From Rhizobium sp. WYCCWR10014 (lineage in GTDB: Bacteria; Pseudomonadota; Alphaproteobacteria; Rhizobiales; Rhizobiaceae), in NCBI RefSeq assembly GCF_001657485.1, contig NZ_LXFU01000037.1, positions 310,001 through 374,000 of the forward strand: a DNA stretch of 64,000 nucleotides, read 5' to 3'. The notes beneath the pieces were generated by a model. It was not told where the DNA came from. It did not search any database and saw only the letters and a program-made list of their open reading frames with translations. The translations under genes and the position numbers were made by a program. Positions 27,316 to 36,138 of this stretch are shown in pieces; positions within the stretch are counted from its first letter, which is position 1; each line of letters opens with the position of its first letter.

Positions 27316-28374
27316 TTGCCCGATATCCGTGACGTCGAGATCATTGCGCCCAATTTCAAGCGCCGGCTCTCCGGCGTCACGTCGACGATCGTCCAGCTCA
27401 TCCCGTGCCAGATCCGGCTCGGCATCAAGATCGCGACACTCGGCCCCGGCCTGCCGGAGGACCTGCCGAAACTTGAGTGGCGGCAGCTCTTCGGCCTCTG
27501 GCGCCCGCCGGCACGCCGGCGCCGGCGCGTCTGGCACGCTCGCCGCAACAACGAGATGGCAGTCGGCATCCTGCTGCGCCATCTGTTGCGCATGCCGCTG
27601 AAGCTTCTCTTCACCTCGGCCGCGCAACGCCGCCACACCGCCTATACGAAATGGCTGATCCGTCGCATGGACGCCGTCATCGCGACCAGCGATCGATCCG
27701 GCTCGTTCCTCGAGGTGCCGCATACGGTGATCCAGCACGGCGTCGACCTTGCTCTGTTCCATCCGCCGGAAACGGCGGAGGACGGCATCGCCGCCACCGG
27801 CCTGCCGGGCCACTATCTCATCGGCTGCTTCGGCCGTGTGCGCCATCAGAAGGGCACTGATCTTTTCGTCCAGGCGATGATCGAACTGCTGCCGCAGCAC
27901 CCCGAGTGGACGGCGGTCGTCTCCGGCCGGGTGACGGCCGAACACACGGCATTTGGCGACAAACTCAAGGCGGATGTCGCGGCCGCCGGGCTCAGCGACC
28001 GTATCCTCTTCCTCGGCGAAGTACCTGACATCAAGGTCTGGTATCGCCGCGTGACGCTTTACGTCGCCCCTTCCCGCAACGAGGGTTTCGGCCTGACGCC
28101 GCTCGAAGCCATGGCCTCGCGCACCGCGGTGGTGGCATCGGATGCGGGCGCCTATGCCGAGCTCATCGTCACGGGCGAGACGGGGTTCGTCGTCGCCGCC
28201 GGCGATGGCAAGGCGCTGACGCGGGCAATCGCGCCCTATATCGCAGATCCCGCTCTGGCGATCGCTCATGGCGAGAATGCGCTGCGGCATGTCAGGACGA
28301 ATTTCGCGCTGGAGAAGGAAGCGAGCGCGATCGGCGCCGTTTACGACCGCCTTCTCGGCGACAATCGCGGCTGA
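27316..28374 (+). CDS. lpcC: LPS core mannosyltransferase LpcC/LpsB type (GT4)
   Basis: A GT-B fold glycosyltransferase of family 4, 352 residues long. The members closest in size and context are R. leguminosarum LpcC and S. meliloti LpsB, which add mannose from GDP-mannose to the LPS inner core. The N-terminal VEIIAPNFKRRLSGVTSTI gives the donor-independent domain start. The donor-site signature is RNEGFGLTPLEAMA near residues 253-266. The start appears to be TTG at 27316, with no better in-frame codon nearby. It is probably co-transcribed with greA. Confidence 0.85.
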   Translation: MPDIRDVEIIAPNFKRRLSGVTSTIVQLIPCQIRLGIKIATLGPGLPEDLPKLEWRQLFGLWRPPARRRRRVWHARRNNEMAVGILLRHLLRMPLKLLFTSAAQRRHTAYTKWLIRRMDAVIATSDRSGSFLEVPHTVIQHGVDLALFHPPETAEDGIAATGLPGHYLIGCFGRVRHQKGTDLFVQAMIELLPQHPEWTAVVSGRVTAEHTAFGDKLKADVAAAGLSDRILFLGEVPDIKVWYRRVTLYVAPSRNEGFGLTPLEAMASRTAVVASDAGAYAELIVTGETGFVVAAGDGKALTRAIAPYIADPALAIAHGENALRHVRTNFALEKEASAIGAVYDRLLGDNRG

Positions 28375-28383
28375 AGCAGAAAA

Positions 28384-28411
28384 GAGAAACGGCCCGTTGG
28401 ATAACGGGCCG
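28384..28411 (-). terminator. dctA intrinsic terminator
   Basis: A 9-bp perfect stem (CGGCCCGTT 28390-28398, AACGGGCCG 28403-28411). On the minus strand it is followed by TTTCTCTTTT, so it terminates dctA. It may also stop lpcC from the other side. Confidence 0.75.
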
Positions 28412-28447
28412 CTGCAGGGAGTCTAAGGATGAAGGGATAGCGGCTGA

Positions 28448-29782
28448 CTATTCGGCCGGCTGCAGCCCGGCAGCCGAAGTATCCTCTCCGGTCTGGCCGC
28501 CCAGTGCCGCGGCGAGCTGCGCCGTATCCAGCTCATTTTCCCAACGTGCCACGACGATCGTCGCGACCGCATTGCCGACGAGGTTGGTCAGCGCCCGGCA
28601 TTCCGACATGAAGCGGTCGATGCCGAGAATGAGCGCCATGCCGGCGACCGGCACGGATGGGACGACGGAGAGCGTTGCGGCAAGCGTGATGAAGCCGGCG
28701 CCGGTGATCCCTGCGGCACCCTTGGAGCTCAGCATCGCCACCAGCAGCAGCAGGATCTGGTCACCCCAGGAGAGATGGATGCCGGTTGCCTGAGCAATGA
28801 AGAGCGCTGCCAGCGTCATGTAGATGTTGGTGCCGTCGAGATTGAAGGAATAGCCTGTGGGGATGACGAGGCCGACGACCGAGCGCTTGCAGCCGGCCTT
28901 TTCCATCTTGTTCATCAGCCCCGGAAGGGCCGCCTCCGAAGACGAGGTGCCGAGGACCAGCAGCAGTTCTTCCTTGATGTAGCGCAGCAGCGCCACGATC
29001 GAGAAGCCGTTGTAGCGGGCAACAGCACCGAGAACGATGAAGACGAAGAGCAGAGACGTGATGTAGAAGGTCCCGATCAACATGGCGAGGTTGGCGATCG
29101 ATCCAACACCGTACTTGCCGATGGTGAATGCCATGGCACCGAAAGCGCCGATGGGGGCAGCCTTCATGAGTATGGCGACGAGCTTGAAGACGGGAGCCGT
29201 CAGGGAATTGAGGAAGTTGACGACCTGCTCGCCCTTTTCGCCGACCATGGCGAGCGCGATACCGAAGAGCACCGAGAAGAACAGCACCTGCAGAATGTCG
29301 CCATCGGCAAAGGCGCCGACGATCGTCGTCGGGATGATGTTGGTGAGGAAGCCGACGATGCTCTGCTCATGCGCCTTGGCGGCAAAGGTGGCGACGGCGG
29401 CCGGATCCAGCGAGGCCGGATCGATGTTCATGCCGGCGCCTGGCTGGACGACATTGGCGACGATCAGGCCGATGATGAGCGCCAATGTCGAGAAGGTCAG
29501 GAAGTACAGCATCGCCTTGCCGGCGACGCGGCCGACCTTCTGCAGGTCGCTCATGCCGGCAATGCCGGTCGCAACCGTCAGAAAGATCACCGGCGCAATG
29601 ATCATCTTAACGAGCTTGATGAAGGCATCGCCGAGCGGCTTCAGCTGGGTGCCGAGTTCGGGATAGAAATGGCCGAGAAGGATACCCGCAGCGATGGCCA
29701 CGAGAACCTGAACGTAAAGATGGCTATAAAAGGGCTTCTTGCCCTTGCTGCCTGCGACTGCATCGAGTGGTGCTGCGATCAT
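28448..29782 (-). CDS. dctA: C4-dicarboxylate transport protein DctA
   Basis: The inner-membrane proton/C4-dicarboxylate symporter (DAACS/SDF family), 444 residues, takes up succinate, fumarate and malate and is essential for fuelling nitrogen-fixing bacteroids. The family motif NLDGTNIYMTLAALFIAQ is near residue 310, and the serine-rich loop is GTSSSEAALPGL. The ATG at 29782 has AGGAGG nearby. A sigma-54 promoter and two DctD sites lie upstream, and dctB-dctD are divergent, giving the complete dct regulatory locus. Confidence 0.98.
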   Translation of the reverse strand: MIAAPLDAVAGSKGKKPFYSHLYVQVLVAIAAGILLGHFYPELGTQLKPLGDAFIKLVKMIIAPVIFLTVATGIAGMSDLQKVGRVAGKAMLYFLTFSTLALIIGLIVANVVQPGAGMNIDPASLDPAAVATFAAKAHEQSIVGFLTNIIPTTIVGAFADGDILQVLFFSVLFGIALAMVGEKGEQVVNFLNSLTAPVFKLVAILMKAAPIGAFGAMAFTIGKYGVGSIANLAMLIGTFYITSLLFVFIVLGAVARYNGFSIVALLRYIKEELLLVLGTSSSEAALPGLMNKMEKAGCKRSVVGLVIPTGYSFNLDGTNIYMTLAALFIAQATGIHLSWGDQILLLLVAMLSSKGAAGITGAGFITLAATLSVVPSVPVAGMALILGIDRFMSECRALTNLVGNAVATIVVARWENELDTAQLAAALGGQTGEDTSAAGLQPAE

Positions 29783-29874
29783 GATGTCCTCCTAGTGGCT
29801 CGTCCGGAACGAACTCCGGCCTCCCGAGCCGTTCGCTTCAAGTCCAACAGCTCAGCCGTTGTTGCCACCTCCTT

Positions 29875-29890
29875 CGCAATCGCCGTGCCA
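29875..29890 (-). promoter_or_regulatory. sigma-54 promoter of dctA
   Basis: On the minus strand the sequence reads TGGCAC-GGCGA-TTGCG. It has the GG at -24 and GC at -12 with correct spacing, about 95 bp upstream of the dctA ATG. It matches the RpoN-dependent dctA promoter known in rhizobia. Confidence 0.92.
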
Positions 29891-29962
29891 GTTTTACGCC
29901 GCCCACCAACGAATTGAATTTATTAAGAAAAAATTTGCGGGACTGCTGACAACCAATTAATC

Positions 29963-30018
29963 AATGCGGAAATCCGCACAAATCCATTTGCGTTTCGTGC
30001 AGAAGAATGCACAAATCC
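29963..30018. promoter_or_regulatory. tandem DctD upstream activating sequences
   Basis: Two sites share GCACAAATCC at 29976-29985 and 30009-30018, 33 bp apart, about three helical turns. Each contains a dyad: TGCGGA-AA-TCCGCA (29965-29978) and GTGCA-N6-TGCAC (29997-30012). Their centres fall near -108 and -141 from the inferred dctA start. The distal site overlaps the dctB start codon. Confidence 0.8.
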
Positions 30019-31875
30019 GCCATGTCCATGGCGCAGAAATTGTGGCCTTCCCTGCCCGTGCAACACCGCATCCGCCGGATGTGGTGGGCCTATGCCGTGC
30101 TCGCCCTTCTCGCTGTCGTCGCAAGCCTGTGGGCCAGCGGCGAGATCGGCCGGCACCGGGCGGAGGCTGCCCTCGAGGAACAGGCCCGCATGGATGCGAG
30201 GCTGAATGCGGCGTTGCTGCGCACAGTTCTTGAAAAATACCGGGCGCTTCCCTTCGTGCTATCGCAAGATACCGCAATCGCCGCGGCCCTGGCGGGAAAC
30301 GATGCCGGCACGTTCGCCCGGCTCAGTCAGAAGCTGGAAATGCTGGCAGCGGGCACCAAGGCCGCCGTCATCTATGTCATCGACAAGGACGGCATGGCGG
30401 TTTCAGCCAGCAACTGGCGCGAGCCGACGAGCTTCGTCGGCAATGACTACCGCTTCCGGGAGTATTTTCAGGGGGCGGTCGAACGAGGACAGGCCGAGCA
30501 CTTCGCGCTCGGCACGGTCAGCAAGAAACCGGGTCTCTATATCTCCCAGCGGATTTCGGGCAGCAATGGCTTGCTGGGTGTCGTTGTGGTCAAGGTCGAA
30601 TTCGACGACGTCGAGGCGGACTGGAACGCCTCAGGCACCCCGTCCTACGTCGTTGACGAGCGCGGCATTGTCCTCATCACCAGTCTTCCATCATGGCGGT
30701 TCATGACGATCGGCCGGATCGCCGAGGACCGGCTGACGGCGATCCGCGAAAGCCTTCAATTCGGCGATGCGCCGCTTCAACCCTTGCCCCTCGACATGGT
30801 CCGAAACCTCGGCGCCGGGCTCGATGTCGTCGAGATCGTCATGCCTGGCGATGCCGGGAAAACCAGGTTTCTCGATGTCGGGATGCCGGTTCCGGCCACC
30901 GGCTGGCATTTACAGCATCTCGTGACGCTCGGGCCGTCCGTTGATGCGGGGATTCGTGAAGCCCGCATGCTGGCCTTGCTCATACTCTTGCCGCTGCTGG
31001 CCGGAGCAGCCTTCCTCTTGCGCCGCCGCCATACGATCGCCCTGCGAATCTCCAGCGAACAGCAAGCACGAGAGGAACTGGAACGGCGGGTAGTCGAGCG
31101 GACGCTCGATCTCAGCCAGGCGCGGGACCGGCTGCAAGCTGAAATCATCGGCCACAAGAGCACGGAGCAGAAGCTGCAGGCCGTGCAACAGGATCTGGTG
31201 CAGGCCAACCGGTTGGCCATCCTGGGTCAGGTGGCTGCCGGCGTTGCCCATGAGATCAACCAGCCGGTCGCAACCATCCGTGCCTATGCGGATAACGCCC
31301 GCACCTTCCTCGATCGCGGCCAGACGGCGCCTGCCGGCGAAAATCTCGAAAGCATCGCGGCGCTGACGGAGCGCATAGGTTCGATCACCGAGGAGCTGAA
31401 GACCTTTGCCCGCAAAGGCCGCGGCAGCGCCGAACCAACCGGATTGAAGGACGTCATCGAGGGCGCGGTGATGCTGTTGCGCAGCCGGTTTGCCGGCCGC
31501 ATGGATACGCTCGACATCGACCTGCCGCCCGACGAACTGCAGGTGATGGGAAACCGGATTCGTCTCGAGCAGGTCCTTATCAACCTGCTTCAGAACGCCC
31601 TGGAGGCGGTGGCGCCGAAGGCCGGAGAGGGTCGCGTCGAGATCAGAACATCAACTGACGCGGGGATGGTAACGGTGACAGTCGCCGACAACGGCCCCGG
31701 CATTCCGCCTGATATTCGCAAAGGCTTGTTCACGCCGTTCAATACCTCGAAGGAAAGCGGTCTCGGCCTTGGCCTCGTCATCTCCAAGGATATCGTCGGC
31801 GATTACGGCGGCCGGCTGGAGGTTGCAAGCGACAGCGGCGGTACCCGGTTCATCGTTCAGCTGAGGAAGGCTTGA
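30007..31875 (+). CDS. dctB: C4-dicarboxylate sensor histidine kinase DctB
   Basis: A 622-residue membrane sensor kinase that detects external dicarboxylates and phosphorylates DctD. Membrane helices lie at about 26-44 and 320-338, enclosing a periplasmic PAS/Cache sensor domain. The phosphoacceptor is His415 in VAHEINQPVATIRAYADNA. The ATPase boxes are NLLQNALEAV (N), DNGPGIPPDI (G1) and GLGLGLVIS (G2). The first ATG lies in the distal DctD site; the ATG codons at 30022 and 30028 are alternatives. dctD follows after four bases. Confidence 0.95.
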   Translation: MHKSAMSMAQKLWPSLPVQHRIRRMWWAYAVLALLAVVASLWASGEIGRHRAEAALEEQARMDARLNAALLRTVLEKYRALPFVLSQDTAIAAALAGNDAGTFARLSQKLEMLAAGTKAAVIYVIDKDGMAVSASNWREPTSFVGNDYRFREYFQGAVERGQAEHFALGTVSKKPGLYISQRISGSNGLLGVVVVKVEFDDVEADWNASGTPSYVVDERGIVLITSLPSWRFMTIGRIAEDRLTAIRESLQFGDAPLQPLPLDMVRNLGAGLDVVEIVMPGDAGKTRFLDVGMPVPATGWHLQHLVTLGPSVDAGIREARMLALLILLPLLAGAAFLLRRRHTIALRISSEQQAREELERRVVERTLDLSQARDRLQAEIIGHKSTEQKLQAVQQDLVQANRLAILGQVAAGVAHEINQPVATIRAYADNARTFLDRGQTAPAGENLESIAALTERIGSITEELKTFARKGRGSAEPTGLKDVIEGAVMLLRSRFAGRMDTLDIDLPPDELQVMGNRIRLEQVLINLLQNALEAVAPKAGEGRVEIRTSTDAGMVTVTVADNGPGIPPDIRKGLFTPFNTSKESGLGLGLVISKDIVGDYGGRLEVASDSGGTRFIVQLRKA

Positions 31876-31879
31876 GGTC

Positions 31880-33226
31880 ATGGACACACTGATGCCCGTT
31901 GCGCTGATCGACGACGACAAGGACCTGCGCCGTGCCACCGCGCAGACGCTCGAACTCGCCGGATTTTCCGTTTCCGCCTATGACGGTGCGAAAGCCGCGC
32001 TGGCGGATCTGCCGGCGGACTTTGCCGGCCCCGTCGTCACCGATATCCGCATGCCCGAGATCGACGGACTGCAGCTCTTCGCCACGCTGCAAGGGATGGA
32101 TGTCGACCTGCCGGTGATCCTGATGACCGGCCACGGCGATATTCCGATGGCCGTTCATGCGATCCAGGACGGCGCCTATGATTTCATCGCCAAGCCCTTC
32201 GCAGCCGATCGGCTCGTGCAGAGCGTGCGTCGCGCAAGCGAGAAGCGGCGGCTTGTTCTGGAAAACCGCATGCTGCGGAAGGCAGCCGAAGATGCGCAGG
32301 AGAATTTGCCGCTGATCGGCCAGACGCCAGTCATGGAAAATCTCAGAAACATTCTTCGGCATATTGCCGATACAGATGTGGACGTACTCGTCGCCGGTGA
32401 AACGGGCAGCGGCAAGGAAGTGGTTGCCCAGCTCCTGCATCAGTGGAGCCACCGCCGGAAGGGCAATTTCGTAGCGCTGAACTGTGGCGCCCTGCCCGAA
32501 ACCGTCATCGAAAGCGAATTGTTCGGCCACGAGGCCGGCGCCTTTACCGGCGCCCAGAAGCGCCGCACGGGCCGCATCGAACATGCAAGCGGCGGCACGC
32601 TGTTCCTCGACGAGATCGAAAGCATGCCGGCCGCCACCCAGGTCAAGATGCTGAGGGTGCTGGAGATGCGCGAGATCACGCCGCTCGGCACCAATGAGGT
32701 GCGTCCGGTCGATCTTCGCGTCGTCGCGGCTGCCAAGATCGACCTCGGGGATCCCTCGGTGCGCGGCGATTTTCGCGAGGATCTCTATTACAGGCTGAAT
32801 GTCGTGACGATCTCCATTCCGCCGCTGAGAGAACGTCGTGACGATATCCCGCTGCTGTTCTCCCACTTCGCCGCTCGTGCCGCGGAGCGCTTCCGCCGCG
32901 ATGTCCCGCCGCTTTCACCGGATGTGCGGCGGCATCTCGCCTCCCACACATGGCCGGGCAATGTCCGCGAGCTCTCGCACTATGCCGAACGCGTGGTGCT
33001 TGGCGTGGAAGGCGGCGGAGCGGCAGCGGCCCCTCCGCAGCCGACGGATGCGACGCTTCCTGAACGGCTGGAACGTTACGAGGCGGAGATCATTCGCGAC
33101 GCGCTGTCGGCCAATGACGGCGACGTGCGCCGCACCATCGAGGCGCTCGGCATTCCGAGAAAGACGTTTTACGACAAACTTCAGCGCCACGGCATCAACC
33201 GGGGCGGCTATATCTCGCGCAAGTAA
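31880..33226 (+). CDS. dctD: sigma-54-dependent response regulator DctD
   Basis: A 448-residue NtrC-class activator of dctA transcription. The receiver domain has Asp55 as phosphate acceptor (VVTDIRMPE). The AAA+ domain carries Walker A GETGSGKE (173-180), GAFTGA for sigma-54 contact (220-225) and Walker B LFLDEIE (241-247). A Fis-type helix-turn-helix is at the C-terminus (VRRTIEALGIPRKTFYDKLQ). It is phosphorylated by DctB, encoded just upstream, and binds the tandem sites in front of dctA. Confidence 0.97.
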   Translation: MDTLMPVALIDDDKDLRRATAQTLELAGFSVSAYDGAKAALADLPADFAGPVVTDIRMPEIDGLQLFATLQGMDVDLPVILMTGHGDIPMAVHAIQDGAYDFIAKPFAADRLVQSVRRASEKRRLVLENRMLRKAAEDAQENLPLIGQTPVMENLRNILRHIADTDVDVLVAGETGSGKEVVAQLLHQWSHRRKGNFVALNCGALPETVIESELFGHEAGAFTGAQKRRTGRIEHASGGTLFLDEIESMPAATQVKMLRVLEMREITPLGTNEVRPVDLRVVAAAKIDLGDPSVRGDFREDLYYRLNVVTISIPPLRERRDDIPLLFSHFAARAAERFRRDVPPLSPDVRRHLASHTWPGNVRELSHYAERVVLGVEGGGAAAAPPQPTDATLPERLERYEAEIIRDALSANDGDVRRTIEALGIPRKTFYDKLQRHGINRGGYISRK

Positions 33227-33257
33227 TCGGCGATGACGGTTTATCTGCCGAGTGGCT

Positions 33258-33725
33258 TTAGACTTCGACCAGTCCCAGCTTCTTCACCTGCCGGATCGTC
33301 AGCATGGTGCGCACGGTATCGACATGTTCGTTCGCCGTCAGCACCTCGATGACGAAATCCTGAAACCGGGTGAGGTTCTCCGCCACGCAATGCAGCAGGA
33401 AATCGCTGTCGCCCGAGACCATCCAGGCCTGGCGCACCAGCGGCCATTCGGCGGTGGCAGCGGCGAAGGCTTTGAGATTGCCTTCCGACTGGTGCTTGAG
33501 GCCGACCATGCAGAAAGCGACGAGGTCGAAGCCGAGCTTCGGGCTGTTCAGCATCGCGTGGTAGCCCTCGATGATGCCGGCTTCCTCGAGCTTGCGCACC
33601 CGGCGCAGGCAAGGCGGCGCCGAGATACCGACGCGATCGGCAAGCTCCACATTGGTCATGCGGCCATCGGCCTGCAGTTCCCGGAGGATCTTTATATCGA
33701 TGACGTCGAGTTCCGCACGCCCCAC
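33258..33725 (-). CDS. lrp: Lrp/AsnC family transcriptional regulator
   Basis: A 155-residue leucine-responsive regulator. The N-terminal winged helix (NVELADRVGISAPPCLRRVRKLEE) is followed by the RAM/AsnC ligand-binding domain (SGDSDFLLHCVAENLTRFQDF). I start at GTG 33725, where AAAGG lies upstream and the protein opens with GRAELDVIDIKILRELQ; an open frame reaches 33911 but its extra residues are not Lrp-like. trxB is divergent, the same lrp/trxB arrangement as in enterics, and an lrp gene near greA and lpsB is known in S. meliloti. Confidence 0.92.
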   Translation of the reverse strand: MGRAELDVIDIKILRELQADGRMTNVELADRVGISAPPCLRRVRKLEEAGIIEGYHAMLNSPKLGFDLVAFCMVGLKHQSEGNLKAFAAATAEWPLVRQAWMVSGDSDFLLHCVAENLTRFQDFVIEVLTANEHVDTVRTMLTIRQVKKLGLVEV

Positions 33726-33746
33726 ATCATTGCCTTTCTTTAATTC

Positions 33747-33777
33747 TCCGCGGGGAGCTTCTATATAAAGCCGCGGA
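33747..33777 (-). promoter_or_regulatory. candidate lrp promoter with flanking dyad
   Basis: TCCGCGG (33747-33753) and CCGCGGA (33771-33777) flank a minus-strand ATATAG -10-like box. The dyad lies just upstream of the GTG start and could be an autoregulatory site. The promoter match is moderate. Confidence 0.35.
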
Positions 33778-33856
33778 ATACGCAAGAAAGTTTCACGCCG
33801 ATGACGGATTCTTGCACATCCGGGCGATTTGCCTTGTTGGTAACGCAAGGCTGCCC

Positions 33857-33885
33857 TTGAATAAAAGCATTGGACGTTCATAAAT
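33857..33885 (+). promoter_or_regulatory. candidate trxB promoter
   Basis: TTGAAT-N17-ATAAAT, with transcription expected near 33892, 64 bases before the trxB ATG. The -35 is good and the -10 is fair. Confidence 0.45.
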
Positions 33886-33955
33886 GGCGCAGGGACGCGA
33901 AACGGCCGCAATCGCGATTTAGCCGCCGCCCTCCTGCCAGTCGAAAGGAAATGAC

Positions 33956-34930
33956 ATGCCCGCCCGCCATACGAAGGTGCTCATCATCGGTTCCGGACCC
34001 GCAGGCTATACCGCCGCGGTCTATGCCGCGCGCGCCATGCTCAAACCGGTTTTGATCGCCGGTCTCGAGCAGGGCGGCCAGTTGATGATCACCACCGATG
34101 TCGAGAACTATCCGGGCTTTGCCGATCCGATCCAGGGTCCCTGGTTGATGGAACAGATGCTGCAGCAGGCAAAACATGTGGGCGCCGAGATTGTCAACGA
34201 CCTGGTGACCGAAGTCGACATGAACCAGCGTCCTTTCGTCGCCCGCACCGACAGCGGCCAGGTCTGGACCGCCGATACGCTGATTATCGCCACCGGCGCC
34301 AAAGCCAAGTGGCTCGGCATCGAGAGCGAGCAGCATTTCCAGGGCTTCGGCGTTTCGGCTTGCGCCACTTGCGACGGTTTCTTCTATCGCAACAAGGATG
34401 TGATCGTGGTTGGCGGCGGCAACAGCGCCGTCGAAGAGGCGCTCTATCTCTCCAACATCGCCAAGTCGGTTACATTAGTTCATCGTCGCGACTTCTTCCG
34501 CGCCGAGAAGATCCTGCAGGAACGCCTGTTCTCCAAGGACAATGTCAAGGTCCTGTGGAATACCGAAGTGGCTGAGATTACCGGCACGCCGGCCAAGCCG
34601 CCGATGCCGCAATCCGTATCCGGAGCGCGCCTGCGCGACGTCAGAACCGGCACGCTCACCGACATGGTGATCGATGGCGTCTTCGTCGCCATCGGCCATG
34701 CGCCGGCAACCGAGCTCTTCAAGGACAAGCTGAAGCTGAAGGACAATGGTTATCTCTGGACCGCGCCGGATTCGACTGCGACCAGCCTGGACGGCGTCTA
34801 TGCCGCGGGCGACGTGACGGATGATACGTTCCGCCAGGCGATCACTGCCGCCGGCCTGGGGTGCATGGCTGCACTTGAAGCCGAGCGATATCTGACGGGC
34901 CACATGCCCGTCGCCGTGGCCGCGGAGTAA
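33956..34930 (+). CDS. trxB: thioredoxin-disulfide reductase
   Basis: An NADPH-dependent FAD flavoprotein that reduces thioredoxin, 324 residues. The FAD-binding IIGSGPAGYTAAVYAARA is near residues 10-27. The redox pair is Cys136/Cys139 in SACATCDG, the NADPH motif is VVGGGNSAVEEAL (151-163), and the second FAD motif is GVYAAGDVTD. GAAAGGAAATGAC provides the ribosome site. The LysR-type lsrB gene follows 22 bp downstream and may be co-transcribed. Confidence 0.97.
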   Translation: MPARHTKVLIIGSGPAGYTAAVYAARAMLKPVLIAGLEQGGQLMITTDVENYPGFADPIQGPWLMEQMLQQAKHVGAEIVNDLVTEVDMNQRPFVARTDSGQVWTADTLIIATGAKAKWLGIESEQHFQGFGVSACATCDGFFYRNKDVIVVGGGNSAVEEALYLSNIAKSVTLVHRRDFFRAEKILQERLFSKDNVKVLWNTEVAEITGTPAKPPMPQSVSGARLRDVRTGTLTDMVIDGVFVAIGHAPATELFKDKLKLKDNGYLWTAPDSTATSLDGVYAAGDVTDDTFRQAITAAGLGCMAALEAERYLTGHMPVAVAAE

Positions 34931-34952
34931 GATCGGCATGAGGGGTGGGGGA

Positions 34953-35849
34953 ATGCCATTGGATTGGGACAAGCTGCGTATTTTTCACGCAGCGGCCGAG
35001 GCGGGTTCGTTCACGCATGCGGCGGATAAACTGCATCTGTCCCAATCCGCCATCAGCCGCCAGGTCAGCGCGCTGGAGCAGGATGTCGGCACCAAGCTGT
35101 TTCATCGCCATGCGCGAGGACTGATTCTGACGGAACAGGGCGAGCTGCTTTACCGCACCGCCCATGACGTGCTGCTGAAGCTCGAAACCGTGAAGATGCA
35201 GCTCACCGAAACGACCGAGACGCCATCCGGCAAGCTGCGCGTCACGACGACCGTCGGCCTTGGCCAGGGCTGGCTGACCGACAAGATCCAGGAATTCCTG
35301 CAGCTCTATCCCGATGTGCAGATCCAGCTGATCCTCGACAATGAGGAAGTGGATGTGAACATGCGTCATGCCGACTGCGCGATCCGCCTGCGCCAGCCGC
35401 AGCAATCCGACCTCATCCAGCGCAAGCTCTTCACCGTGCACATGCACGTCTATGCGGCCCCGTCCTACATCAACCGCCACGGCGAGCCGCAGAAGGTCGA
35501 GGATCTCGACAATCACCGCATCATCACCTTCGGCGAGCCGGCGCCGAGTTACCTGCTCGATGTCAATTGGCTTGAGGTCGCCGGCCGCTCCTCCGATAAC
35601 AAGCGTATTCCGCATCTGCAGATCAACAGCCAGACCTCGATCAAGCGCGCCGCCCTGCTCGGAATCGGTGTCGCCTGCCTGCCGGATTACATCGTCGGCC
35701 GCGACCCCGGCCTGATCCAGCTGGCGATCAATGCCGACGTCCCCTCCTTCGACACCTATTTCTGCTATCCCGACGAGATCAAGAACGCCGCCAAGCTGAA
35801 GGCTTTCCGCGATTTTATCGTCAGCAAGGCCAGAAACTGGAACTTTTGA
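34953..35849 (+). CDS. lsrB: LysR-family regulator LsrB/VtlR type
   Basis: A 298-residue LysR regulator. The N-terminal HTH is DKLRIFHAAAEAGSFTHAADKLHLSQSAISRQ, followed by the two-lobed effector domain. Position after trxB and before two AbcR sRNAs matches S. meliloti lsrB and Brucella/Agrobacterium vtlR. Those orthologs affect symbiosis or virulence, and VtlR directly activates an abcR gene. I start at 34953, where GAGGGGTGGGGG precedes ATG; the ATG at 34938 has no site. The tandem palindromes downstream are its likely targets. Confidence 0.88.
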   Translation: MPLDWDKLRIFHAAAEAGSFTHAADKLHLSQSAISRQVSALEQDVGTKLFHRHARGLILTEQGELLYRTAHDVLLKLETVKMQLTETTETPSGKLRVTTTVGLGQGWLTDKIQEFLQLYPDVQIQLILDNEEVDVNMRHADCAIRLRQPQQSDLIQRKLFTVHMHVYAAPSYINRHGEPQKVEDLDNHRIITFGEPAPSYLLDVNWLEVAGRSSDNKRIPHLQINSQTSIKRAALLGIGVACLPDYIVGRDPGLIQLAINADVPSFDTYFCYPDEIKNAAKLKAFRDFIVSKARNWNF

Positions 35850-35886
35850 GCCCGGTTTTATTGATGAATTGCCGACTATGCAGAAC

Positions 35887-35905
35887 GTGCATGACTGGCA
35901 TGCAC
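35887..35905. promoter_or_regulatory. palindrome upstream of first AbcR promoter (candidate LsrB site)
   Basis: GTGCAT-GACTGGC-ATGCAC is a 6-bp dyad with 7-bp spacer. It ends nine bases before the -35 box. The same arrangement precedes the second sRNA, so it is probably a shared activator site. Confidence 0.65.
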
Positions 35906-35914
35906 AAATGAGGG

Positions 35915-35943
35915 TTGCCGTTTGCCCAATAAACCACCATATC
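35915..35943 (+). promoter_or_regulatory. promoter of first AbcR sRNA
   Basis: TTGCCG-N17-CATATC, resembling the rhizobial sigma-70 consensus. The predicted start is near 35951. Confidence 0.7.
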
Positions 35944-35950
35944 GCACATA

Positions 35951-36065
35951 GCTGATGCACATGGTGGCTTTTCCTCCCAGTTCCACCGCATTAGCTGTTC
36001 CCCTCTGGAGGTTTTTAACCTTCACACTTATAAGGGCCCTGGTTTTCCAGTGGCCCTCTTTTTTT
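35951..36065 (+). ncRNA. abcR: AbcR-type trans-acting sRNA, copy 1
   Basis: A roughly 115-nt transcript homologous to the tandem AbcR1/AbcR2 (alpha-r15) sRNAs that lie beside the LsrB gene in S. meliloti and Agrobacterium. AbcR sRNAs bind Hfq and repress many ABC-transporter mRNAs by pairing near ribosome sites. Exposed CU-rich anti-Shine-Dalgarno motifs (CTCCCAG, CCCCTCTGG) are present. The terminator pairs AGGGCC with GGCCCT around an inner CTGG/CCAG stem and ends in eight U residues. The second copy is about 85 percent identical by eye. I cannot tell which is AbcR1. Confidence 0.9.
36033..36065 (+). terminator. terminator of AbcR copy 1
   Basis: AGGGCC-CTGG-TTTT-CCAG-T-GGCCCT followed by CTTTTTTT; a strong Rho-independent structure. 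Confidence 0.9.
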
Positions 36066-36110
36066 GCCCTTGCTTCCTCGATAAATGCCGCACCGCAAAA
36101 AATTTGTGCG

Positions 36111-36129
36111 GCGCATAGCAGACATGCAC
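36111..36129. promoter_or_regulatory. palindrome upstream of second AbcR promoter (candidate LsrB site)
   Basis: GCGCAT-AGCAGAC-ATGCAC has the same half-sites and 7-bp spacer as 35887-35905. It also ends nine bases before its -35 box. The neighbouring bases CATGCACAAA are identical in both. Confidence 0.65.
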
Positions 36130-36138
36130 AAAAAAGCA

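Noticed and set aside
36087..36112. GCCGCAC..GTGCGGC inverted repeat between the two AbcR genes as a third sRNA
   Set aside because: There is no U-tract after it and no separate promoter. It is probably part of the second upstream control region.
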